Assembly (NCBI GenBank): GCA_026982175.1 | Contig: JALSHP010000008.1 | Coordinates: 1 to 7,016 of the forward strand | Direction of reading: 5' to 3' | DNA: 7,016 nt | Origin: Campylobacteraceae bacterium | GTDB lineage: Bacteria; Campylobacterota; Campylobacteria; Campylobacterales; Sulfurovaceae | Shown here: piece by piece, positions 1-5,361 of the stretch | Layout: each line of letters begins with the position of its first letter | Position numbering within the stretch: position 1 is the stretch's first letter | Notes under the pieces: model-generated | What the model saw: only the letters and a program-made list of their open reading frames with translations | Databases searched by the model: none | Told to the model about the DNA's origin: nothing | Program-made: the position numbers and the translations under genes

Positions 1-401
1 CTGCCTCATCAAGTTCTTCTGAAGGAACTTATTCATCTATAGCAGATTTAGAATATAAAACTTTAAATTTAGGATTTAAGGGTAAGGATTTAGAAGAAGT
101 TTATGCTTTTAAAAAGGATTATAAAAGTATAAAAGGTGAGCCTAAAAGACTAGTAGATTATCGTAAAAATACTACAGGAGTTTGTATGGAGATAGAAAAA
201 AGTGATAAATTTACTTATATGTGTTTAATAGATTTAAAAGATTCTGGAACAAAGGTCTATGCATTGAAAATTGAAAGTGATGGTACAATTAATGGTAATT
301 ATAAAAAATTTCAATCAACTGACACAACAGCATTGACAGAAGTGGAATATAATGCTGACGCATCTGTAACTGGTAAAGTTACCATTACAGATGGAGAATA
401 A
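1..401 (+). CDS. Unrecognised protein, C-terminal part only (5' end outside window)
   Basis: The frame that ends in TAA at 399-401 is open back to the left edge (first full codon at base 3), giving about 132 visible residues of a longer protein. An internal ATG at 186 is preceded by AGGAG at 176-180, so a 71-residue product starting there cannot be excluded. However, the 61 stop-free codons upstream in AT-rich DNA, and their protein-like composition (a Ser-rich stretch, then mixed charged and aromatic residues), make one continuous gene more likely. The visible part is hydrophilic, with no membrane segment. Two cysteines lie 13 residues apart (codons at 183 and 222), and beta-rich Ser/Thr/Asp/Gly sequence follows to the end. 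This would suit an exported, disulfide-bonded domain such as a pilin-like or lipoprotein C terminus, but that is speculation. I do not recognise the family. It converges on the symporter gene. Confidence 0.6.
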   Translation, partial: ASSSSSEGTYSSIADLEYKTLNLGFKGKDLEEVYAFKKDYKSIKGEPKRLVDYRKNTTGVCMEIEKSDKFTYMCLIDLKDSGTKVYALKIESDGTINGNYKKFQSTDTTALTEVEYNADASVTGKVTITDGE

Positions 402-418
402 ACATTAGATTTCTTTAT

Positions 419-443
419 AGCATCACAATCTCTTTGTGATGCT
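419..443. terminator. Hairpin between convergent genes, possible terminator
   Basis: A perfect 10-bp inverted repeat (AGCATCACAA / TTGTGATGCT) encloses a 5-nt loop (429-433), 18 bases after the stop of the left-edge gene. Neither side carries a strong T-tract, so it is not a textbook rho-independent terminator. Its position between two convergent genes supports a bidirectional terminator or an RNA 3'-end stabiliser. Confidence 0.5.
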
Positions 444-444
444 C

Positions 445-471
445 AAGAAGCTTTATTTTATAAAGCTTCTT
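445..471. terminator. Second hairpin, overlapping the 3' end of the symporter gene
   Basis: A perfect 12-bp inverted repeat (AAGAAGCTTTAT / ATAAAGCTTCTT) encloses a 3-nt TTT loop. The stop codon of the symporter gene (458-460 on the minus strand) lies at the loop, so the stem includes the last codons (Lys-Glu-Ala-Leu). On the plus strand it is followed by the pyrimidine run TCTTCTTCGTT, which would suit termination of the left-edge gene. A role in either direction is inferred from structure and position only. Confidence 0.45.
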
Positions 472-1666
472 TCTTCTTCGTTAAAACATCCACTATTTTT
501 GTAACCACCAAGTCCGAAGTGACATTGAGTGAAGTTCTTGCCATATCTAAAATACGGTCAACAGCGACAATAATGGCTAAGTACTCAACAGGTAATCCTA
601 CTTGATTTAAAATAACTACCATCATGACCAATGAAGCAGAGGGTAGAGCAGCTACCCCAACAGAGAGGGCAACGACGGTTAAGCCTAAAATCATCTGGTC
701 TCCAAAGCTCATTGAAAGCCCTGAAAGATTAGCAATGTAGAGTACGGCAATGGTTAGGTAAGCTGCTGTTCCATCCATGGAAACGGTTGCTCCTAGTGGT
801 AAAACAAATCCTGCTGAATCTTTAGAGACTCCTCCTTTTTCTTGTACAACTTTTAAGCTCACAGGCAAAGTGGCAGCTGAAGAAGCCGTTGAAAATGCCA
901 TGATACTTGATTCTTTGACAGCATTTAAATAGTGATAAGGGTTAATCTTTGCAAAGAAGGCTAAGACTAAAGGCAAGGTGACAATGGCATGAATGATGAG
1001 TACACCTAAGACGACTAAAACATACTCCCACAGCCCCATAATGACATCTACTCCTTGTTTAGCAATGATATAGGAGATGAGTGAAAAGACACCAATTGGC
1101 GTAAGGTTAATGACCCATTTGGCAATGTGGAACATCGCTTCATTGATGGCAGTAAAAAGGTCAAAGAGTACGGCTTGATATTTCTCTTCGAGTTTAAAAG
1201 AGGCTAGGGCTAAGAAGATGGCAAAGACAATCACTTGCATCATGTAGCCTGAAGCCAAAGAGTTAAAGACATTTGAGGGGATAAAGCTCATAATCATGTC
1301 ATGAAATGAAAAGGGTTTAATCTCGGTGGCTTTGGCATATTCTAGTCCTGCTGAAGAGATAGGCTCTCCTATGGGAAAAATATTCATGACCAAGATGGCC
1401 AAAAAGACAGAAAGAGCCGTGGTTAGCAGATAGAGACCAATGGTCTTTAGTCCAATATTTTTAAGTTTCTCAACCGAGCCTAAACCTGTGAGTGCGGTGT
1501 AGATGGAGGCAAAGACCAAAGGGACAACAAGCATCTTTAGAAGTGCTACAAACATATCTCCTATGAGCTTTTGTTCTAAGGCAATTTGGGGGAGGGTTAT
1601 TCCAAAGATTATGCCTAAAATTATTCCTAAAAAGACTTGTACGTTGAGTGATTTTAAATGGTGCAT
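458..1666 (-). CDS. Dicarboxylate/amino acid:cation symporter (DAACS family, GltP/GltT-like)
   Basis: A 402-residue inner-membrane secondary transporter of the glutamate transporter fold, full length for the bacterial family. It probably imports acidic amino acids or C4-dicarboxylates with Na+ or H+. Visible landmarks, with GltPh equivalents: TM3 YLLTT at residues 79-83; hairpin-1 SSAATLP at 262-268; the TM7 motif SMDGT at 296-300 (usually NMDGT); a hairpin-2 region around 331-346; and TM8 with D370, D374, R377, T378, N381 and D385. Arg377 matches GltPh R397, which binds the substrate side-chain carboxylate, so an acidic substrate is favoured over neutral amino acids. The Arg found in hairpin 1 of GltPh is Ala261 here, and an Arg (371) sits in TM8 instead. 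The ATG start has GGAA at 1671-1674. The gene appears monocistronic, divergent from the transpeptidase gene. The family is clear; exact substrate and ion are not. Confidence 0.93.
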   Translation of the reverse strand: MHHLKSLNVQVFLGIILGIIFGITLPQIALEQKLIGDMFVALLKMLVVPLVFASIYTALTGLGSVEKLKNIGLKTIGLYLLTTALSVFLAILVMNIFPIGEPISSAGLEYAKATEIKPFSFHDMIMSFIPSNVFNSLASGYMMQVIVFAIFLALASFKLEEKYQAVLFDLFTAINEAMFHIAKWVINLTPIGVFSLISYIIAKQGVDVIMGLWEYVLVVLGVLIIHAIVTLPLVLAFFAKINPYHYLNAVKESSIMAFSTASSAATLPVSLKVVQEKGGVSKDSAGFVLPLGATVSMDGTAAYLTIAVLYIANLSGLSMSFGDQMILGLTVVALSVGVAALPSASLVMMVVILNQVGLPVEYLAIIVAVDRILDMARTSLNVTSDLVVTKIVDVLTKKKEAL

Positions 1667-1686
1667 GAGTTTCCTTTTTTAATAAA

Positions 1687-1698
1687 GCTAATATTAGC
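1687..1698. promoter_or_regulatory. Perfect 12-bp palindrome upstream of the symporter gene, candidate operator
   Basis: GCTAATATTAGC is a perfect palindrome 20 bp upstream of the symporter start codon, in the divergent spacer. It could be bound by a dimeric regulator, or the AT core could be part of a -10 region. No regulator gene lies next to it, and a 12-bp palindrome in AT-rich DNA can arise by chance. Confidence 0.3.
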
Positions 1699-1750
1699 AC
1701 AATTTAAACAACAATAAATATAAAAGAGATTAAAATTATAAAACTTAAAA

Positions 1751-1778
1751 AAATATAAAATATAAAATATAAAATATA
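1751..1778. repeat. Tandem heptamer repeat (AAATATA) x 4 in the transpeptidase upstream region
   Basis: Four exact, head-to-tail copies of the 7-bp unit AAATATA, flanked by further A-rich sequence. The array ends 16 bases before the ATG of the L,D-transpeptidase-like gene and just upstream of its ribosome binding site (AAGGAA, 1784-1789). Each copy junction also creates a TATAAAATA string resembling a -10 box. Copy-number change by slippage would shift upstream promoter elements by 7 bp per unit without affecting the reading frame. Confidence 0.85.
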
Positions 1779-1794
1779 AAAACAAGGAAAAAAT

Positions 1795-2433
1795 ATGAAA
1801 GTAAAAAAGATTTTAGCTACCTCTCTTCTTTTTTTCAGCTTAAACAGTTACGGAGCAACTTATCATACCAATCAAAAAGGTCACTATGTGACCAAGTCTC
1901 AACTCTATAATGTCTTTCAAAAAGTAAAAAGAACGTCAAATGTAAGCAATAAAGCATTGGCAAAAACATTTGCTTATTATGAAAAAAATCGTTATCGTAA
2001 ACATCTCTCACCTGACTACCTTGCCATCGCAGACTATACTAAATTGTCTTCACAAAAACGTCTTTTTATTATTGATTTACATACAGGTGCAGTAAGAAAA
2101 CACCTGGTAGCACATGGGGTAAACTCTGGAGCTAAAGGGGGTAGGGTTTGGCGTGCGAGTAATAAAAGAGGTTCACTTAAGACCCCAACTGGTTTTTTTA
2201 AAGTGGGACATAGAGAGGGGACAACTTGGCGTAAAAAATATAAGTACCTTGGCATTGAGGGGCTTGAGTGGAAAAACAGAAATGCGAGAAAAAGAGAGAT
2301 TATTTTACACACAGCCTCTTATGTGGCTAGAGGGGGACGTAGTTATGGTTGTTTTGCCATTAGACCACAAGATAGATGGCAAGTTTTTTCACGCTTAAAA
2401 CGAGCATTACTCTTCTCTTATGTAGGGTTTTAG
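1795..2433 (+). CDS. Secreted murein L,D-transpeptidase catalytic domain protein (YkuD_2-like)
   Basis: A 212-residue exported protein. Residues 1-21 form a signal peptide (Lys-rich start, hydrophobic core around 6-16, likely cleavage near SYGA at 18-21), so the product should act in the periplasm. The C-terminal half has the hallmarks of the YkuD-type L,D-transpeptidase fold, closest to the YkuD_2 subgroup: SLKTPTGFF at 127-135, the His motif HTASY at 172-176, and GRSYGC at 181-186 with Cys186 as the expected nucleophile. Family members act on peptidoglycan stem peptides (cross-linking or trimming) through a Cys thioester. The region between signal and catalytic domain (about 25-85) is basic and helical-looking, with no recognised domain. 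The ATG has AAGGAA 5 bases upstream. The gene stands alone between minus-strand genes, and its promoter region contains the heptamer repeat. The exact reaction is not deducible. Confidence 0.85.
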   Translation: MKVKKILATSLLFFSLNSYGATYHTNQKGHYVTKSQLYNVFQKVKRTSNVSNKALAKTFAYYEKNRYRKHLSPDYLAIADYTKLSSQKRLFIIDLHTGAVRKHLVAHGVNSGAKGGRVWRASNKRGSLKTPTGFFKVGHREGTTWRKKYKYLGIEGLEWKNRNARKREIILHTASYVARGGRSYGCFAIRPQDRWQVFSRLKRALLFSYVGF

Positions 2434-2435
2434 TG

Positions 2436-2523
2436 TTAACCTGAGTTCGATGGAATACCATAGTCACAATTTTACGAGGTTTTTCATAGGCAACGTCATA
2501 TTTTTGCAGGACTAACTGGTTAA
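2436..2523. repeat. 88-bp intergenic segment bounded by TTAACC / GGTTAA, possible element remnant
   Basis: The spacer between the convergent transpeptidase and small-ORF genes holds a segment bounded by 6-bp inverted ends (TTAACC at 2436-2441, GGTTAA at 2518-2523). It is about 36% G+C, visibly less AT-rich than the other spacers here. On the minus strand it is stop-free in one frame and includes VTMVFHRTQVN, with no good start codon or ribosome binding site. It may be a dispersed repeat, a mobile-element relic or a decayed gene end. No clear target-site duplication or terminator hairpin is seen. Confidence 0.3.
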
Positions 2524-2537
2524 TCTAAAAAAGGTTG

Positions 2538-2879
2538 TTAGGCTTCAATCTCTGGTTCATGCCAAACTGTCCATTGATGCTCTTGCATTAAGGCTTTGGC
2601 TTTAGAGCAGAGTGGGGCTTGAATGTAGATATATTTTTTTTTAATTTTTGTATCTTTTAGAACTTCTAGCTTCTCATGGAGTAGCATTAGTTCGAGTGCC
2701 TCTTTTTGTAAAATCCTACTTTTTTTCTTAATATGGAAAACCACAGCATAATACTTTTTTAAATCTACGCCTAAGTAGATGTCTATCTTTTTGCGTGTAT
2801 TTAAACTTTTAACATCAATAGGGCTTAGTGATTTGAAGAGTAAGTTCTTCTCTTGTAACAAATGGACAATCTCTTTCAT
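2538..2879 (-). CDS. Small conserved-looking protein of unknown function, last gene of the operon
   Basis: A basic, soluble 113-residue protein with no signal peptide or membrane segment. The pattern looks alpha/beta: an N-terminal helix (2-15), a strand pair around 31-50 (KIDIYLGVDLKKYYAVVFHI), a basic patch at 51-55, a long helix about 56-74, a strand KYIYIQAPL (82-90), and a final helix with a Trp-rich end (93-106). The order strand, strand, helix, strand, helix recalls small nuclease-like folds. However, the Glu expected in a (D/E)xK catalytic motif is absent before the lysines, so I do not assign a nuclease. Translation should be efficient: AAAGGA at the end of the recombinase gene lies just before the ATG, and only 9 bases separate the genes. 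Position suggests co-expression with the Xer recombinase. The family is not recognised. Confidence 0.72.
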   Translation of the reverse strand: MKEIVHLLQEKNLLFKSLSPIDVKSLNTRKKIDIYLGVDLKKYYAVVFHIKKKSRILQKEALELMLLHEKLEVLKDTKIKKKYIYIQAPLCSKAKALMQEHQWTVWHEPEIEA

Positions 2880-2888
2880 AAAATTCCT

Positions 2889-3728
2889 TTAGGCTAATGG
2901 ATGATAGCTGTTGATGGTTTGGGCTAAATGTTTTTTCTCTATGTGGGTATAGATTTGGGTTGTCTCTAAGGATGAATGACCCAATAAATCCTGTACCACA
3001 CGTAAGTCGGCACCTCCTAAAATAAGTGCAGAAGCAAATGAATGTCTAAGGACATGGGGGGAGACATCAAGATAGCTTTTTACTATTTTATAGGCAGAGA
3101 TACGACTTAAGGGTTCACCTCTATAGTTTAACCATAAATAGTTACTCTGCATAGAAGCTTGTGCTAAGTAGGCGTTAACTGCATCAACGGCAATAGGTGC
3201 GATGGGTACCATACGCTCTTTAGCCCCTTTGGCAAAACGAACTTTGAGCCAAGCATTGTTTTTATCTTCTAGGTTAAGGTCTTCTCTTTTTGCTAAAATG
3301 GCTTCTGAAACACGACAACCTGAAGCATAGAGAAAGAGGATGAGTGCATAATCTCTAAGTCCTAAAAGTTTACTACGGTCTATGCTAGTTAAGCCCAGTT
3401 GTATCGCTTCAAATGAGAGGTATTTGGGGAGGTTTTTAGGGACTTTTGCCATTGGAATATTGATATTGGTTGAGCTAAATTCAAGTTTATGACAAAAGTC
3501 ATAAAAGGCATTGATAGATGAGAGTTTTCTGTTTAAAGTACGTTTGTTCTCAAATTGTGCTAAAAACTCAAAAACATCAATGCTTTGTAATTTTAATATA
3601 TCTTGTTTTTTAAAATAGATTTGAAACTGTCGTAAGTCACTAAGATAGCTACTTATGGTACTTTTTTCGAGGGCTTTGTTAATATGTAGATACTCTGCAA
3701 AGGCTATGAGTAAATTTGAATTACTCAT
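2889..3728 (-). CDS. Xer-type tyrosine recombinase (XerC/XerD-like)
   Basis: A 279-residue tyrosine recombinase. Residues about 5-85 form the SAM-like core-binding domain and about 100-270 the catalytic domain. The full catalytic set is visible: Arg139 (ASGCRVSE), Lys167 (AKGAKER), His225 and Arg228 (SPHVLRHSFAS), His251 (LLGHSSLETTQ) and the nucleophile Tyr260 (IYTH). The C terminus (THIEKKHLAQTINSYHPLA) is typical of XerC/XerD, so the probable role is resolving chromosome dimers at dif, or related site-specific recombination. It is slightly shorter than E. coli XerD (298), partly from about 8 residues missing between LSRISAYKIVKSYL and SPHVLRH. It is much shorter than XerH of Campylobacter/Helicobacter (about 350-360). 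No integrase-type arm-binding domain, att site or cargo is seen. Its ATG lies within the end of the lipoprotein gene (ATGAGTAA, 8-bp overlap), implying translational coupling. Confidence 0.92.
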   Translation of the reverse strand: MSNSNLLIAFAEYLHINKALEKSTISSYLSDLRQFQIYFKKQDILKLQSIDVFEFLAQFENKRTLNRKLSSINAFYDFCHKLEFSSTNINIPMAKVPKNLPKYLSFEAIQLGLTSIDRSKLLGLRDYALILFLYASGCRVSEAILAKREDLNLEDKNNAWLKVRFAKGAKERMVPIAPIAVDAVNAYLAQASMQSNYLWLNYRGEPLSRISAYKIVKSYLDVSPHVLRHSFASALILGGADLRVVQDLLGHSSLETTQIYTHIEKKHLAQTINSYHPLA

Positions 3729-4722
3729 AACTTAGCGTATTTAAAGGGATAATCTCTCCATTAAAATATAGTTTTTCATTAGAGATAAATGCATATTCAT
3801 CTACTTCAGAAATTTTATAAACCTTATGTTTACTTAGTGTATGGTTGGCAACAATAAGATAGCCCTGTTTATCTACGGCATAGAGTTTATCTGTTCCAAC
3901 ACCTGCTACGGAGAAATGGGCAAATCTAAACTTTTTTTCTGAAAGAATAGAGAGGGACTCATCGAGTTTTAAAACTCTTCCATCTTTGGCAAAAATAAAG
4001 AGATTATTATTTTGAATGGCAACTTCTGAGAGTGTGGTATCTAGCTCTTTTTTTCCTTTGGACGAGATGGCAAGAATTTTGTTAGGGGTAGCGGCAATAA
4101 GTGTGTTACGAATTTTATCTAAAAAGATAATATTGTTTAAAGATGCTTGTGTACTAACATAAATCTCTTTAGCCACTTTGAGTGTTGTCAAATCTAAAAT
4201 AGTTAGTTTCCCATCAAGAGTAGGAATGACCACTAAATTATCAACTGCTAAAGGGTTAGCAATGCGAGAGTCAATGGCAAACGCTTTATTGGAGTTGTTA
4301 GTATAGACAATCTTCTTTTGAGAAAAATCATAGACACCATAGTGGTTGTTTTGTAAAACATAGATTAGATGTTTACCTATGAGTGTCCCTGCTACCAAAG
4401 CTTCTGAAAATTTTACAGAATCAACAACGCCTTTTTGGGTGACAATGTTACAGTTACCTTGTAAATCAGCAGTAATAGCGGCATTTTTAGAGTTGTTAAT
4501 AAAGTAAAAACCTTTGGGGAGTTTTAACTCTACGAGTTGGGTCTTGGTTAAAACGCTTCCACTTGCTAGTGTTGCACCATCTCTTGAGTAGTGTATGAGT
4601 TCATCACCCATATTATTACCAGAAAGGGCAGAAGCATTTAATGGCTCATAATATTGTTTACTAGAGCATCCCATAAAAAGTGTGAGGGTAAGGCTAGTCG
4701 CAAGTAGCGTCTGTTTAAACAT
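3721..4722 (-). CDS. BamB-like / PQQ-repeat beta-propeller lipoprotein
   Basis: A 333-residue predicted lipoprotein. The signal peptide (1-18) ends in an atypical lipobox, LFMGC, with Cys19 as the lipidation site. Ser at +2 would direct it to the outer membrane by the E. coli rule. The mature part is beta-rich with repeated blades of PQQ-like type, such as LVVIPTLDGKLTILDL (163-178), LFIFAKDGRVLKLDES (241-256) and LYAVDKQGYLIVANHTL (280-296), each with Asp/Gln-Gly between strands. This suggests an incomplete or divergent propeller like BamB, the scaffold lipoprotein of the BAM outer-membrane assembly complex (about 390 residues in E. coli). It directly follows a YfgM-like gene (TAATG, 1-bp overlap), as bamB follows yfgM in gamma-proteobacteria, which strengthens the idea. 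The repeats are weak and no BamA-contact motif can be read by eye, so another propeller lipoprotein is possible. Confidence 0.78.
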   Translation of the reverse strand: MFKQTLLATSLTLTLFMGCSSKQYYEPLNASALSGNNMGDELIHYSRDGATLASGSVLTKTQLVELKLPKGFYFINNSKNAAITADLQGNCNIVTQKGVVDSVKFSEALVAGTLIGKHLIYVLQNNHYGVYDFSQKKIVYTNNSNKAFAIDSRIANPLAVDNLVVIPTLDGKLTILDLTTLKVAKEIYVSTQASLNNIIFLDKIRNTLIAATPNKILAISSKGKKELDTTLSEVAIQNNNLFIFAKDGRVLKLDESLSILSEKKFRFAHFSVAGVGTDKLYAVDKQGYLIVANHTLSKHKVYKISEVDEYAFISNEKLYFNGEIIPLNTLSYE

Positions 4723-5288
4723 TATGAACCTTTGATTCCATAATGGCTAATCATTTTTGAAATATTTTTAACAGGAGACTCTTCAGAGATTAATTCAAGC
4801 TCCTCTTGGGCCTCTTCTGTTTTTCCCTCATTAATTAACAATGCAGCATTGTGTACTCTTGCGAGTTCATTGTTAAGAATAGAGTCAGCTGGTCGCTTTT
4901 CTAGAACTGCTAAATGATAGTTTGCTAAGTCTGAAATAATCTCATTACTACTTGTGCTTAATTTCTTTAAACTAGCGGTGTCTTTGTTTTTTAACGCTTC
5001 TTGATAAGAGTAGAGTTCAAAAAGAGCAGGGTTATTGCTCTTTAGCGTATCTAAGGCTTCACTGTTTTTTGCATCTTTAGCAAGGGTTAAGTAGGCACTA
5101 TTAGCATTCTCTTTTTTAGATTGAGCAATGCTCTCCATAATGGCTGTTCCCCCAAAGTAGGCGATGGTAATTCCTACAACGGCAAAGATTTTTAATTTAT
5201 GTTTTTTATAGATTTTTTCAGCTTTAAAAGCTGAAGCCAACATCTTCTCATCACTACTTAGTTCTTTTTTTACATCATCAATTGTCAA
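4722..5288 (-). CDS. YfgM-like membrane-anchored tetratricopeptide protein
   Basis: A 188-residue protein with a short acidic and basic N-terminal cytoplasmic part (1-32), one transmembrane helix (about 33-50, LKIFAVVGITIAYFGGTAIM) and a periplasmic helical domain (about 60-170). The helices have TPR-like character, for example LYSYQEALKNKD (92-103), ANYHLAVLEKR (122-132) and AALLINEGKTEEAQEELEL (148-166). Architecture and length fit YfgM (about 206 residues in E. coli; TPR_21 type), an inner-membrane ancillary protein linked to SecYEG and periplasmic chaperones. The start is TTG (5286-5288), supported by GGAG at 5296-5299 with good spacing; the next in-frame ATG (Met16) would remove part of the N-terminal segment and has no better site. 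It is the first gene of a tight four-gene unit. Similarity was judged by eye, so the name is moderate in confidence. Confidence 0.75.
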   Translation of the reverse strand: MTIDDVKKELSSDEKMLASAFKAEKIYKKHKLKIFAVVGITIAYFGGTAIMESIAQSKKENANSAYLTLAKDAKNSEALDTLKSNNPALFELYSYQEALKNKDTASLKKLSTSSNEIISDLANYHLAVLEKRPADSILNNELARVHNAALLINEGKTEEAQEELELISEESPVKNISKMISHYGIKGS

Positions 5289-5305
5289 GTTAAATCTCCA
5301 TAATT

Positions 5306-5327
5306 ATTATAATTTGACACTATTATA
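5306..5327 (-). promoter_or_regulatory. Probable promoter of the yfgM-like/bamB-like/xer operon
   Basis: In the 73-bp gap after the VKOR gene, the minus strand carries TATAAT at 5322-5327 (in context AGATATAATAG) and a second TATAAT at 5306-5311. The first would start RNA near 5315, giving a leader of about 27 bases with the GGAG site. No -35 box at 17-bp spacing is seen, which is common in Campylobacterota sigma-70 promoters. A TTGACA at 5352-5357 (minus strand) is 24 bp from the first -10, too far for standard use. Confidence 0.5.
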
Positions 5328-5358
5328 TCTAAAATTATTTAGGATTAATAATGTCAAA
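5313..5358. repeat. Inverted repeat TTTGACA / TGTCAAA around the operon promoter
   Basis: Arms at 5313-5319 and 5352-5358, with partially complementary inner AT-rich sequence (ATTAT 5322-5326 with ATAAT 5348-5352). It spans the proposed -10 at 5322-5327. It could be an operator dyad or an RNA stem that attenuates read-through from the VKOR gene. The AT-richness makes chance pairing fairly likely. Confidence 0.25.
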
Positions 5359-5361
5359 AAG

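Noticed and set aside
186..401. A complete 71-residue gene starting at the ATG at 186, which has AGGAG at 176-180
   Set aside because: The same frame is open to the left edge through 61 more protein-like codons, so the ATG is more likely internal. The AGGAG can arise from the codons for Thr-Gly-Val. Kept as an alternative in the feature entry.
1470..1700. Minus-strand open frame overlapping the start of the symporter gene
   Set aside because: It is the symporter 5' region read in another frame; composition (Pro, His, Arg, Cys rich) is not protein-like.
2034..2398. Overlapping open frames inside the L,D-transpeptidase-like gene (minus 2034-2312, plus 2153-2398)
   Set aside because: They have no family features and lie inside a gene with signal peptide and catalytic motifs; they are frame shadows.
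2440..2462. Resemblance of the minus-strand string CCATCGAACTCAG to the conserved loop region of 5S rRNA
   Set aside because: Only a short core matches and with gaps; the flanks cannot form the 5S helices and the spacer is too short for a whole 5S gene.
2538..2879. PD-(D/E)XK nuclease assignment for the 113-residue protein
   Set aside because: The fold order is suggestive, but the acidic residue needed before the lysine in the (D/E)xK motif is not present.
2889..3728. Integrase of a genomic island or integron
   Set aside because: The protein is short and XerC/D-like with no arm-binding domain. The neighbours are housekeeping envelope genes and I see no att repeats, tRNA or cargo.
5289..5361. 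Possible dif site near the Xer operon
   Set aside because: The AT-rich inverted repeat there does not resemble the two 11-bp arms with 6-bp centre of dif, and it overlaps a promoter.
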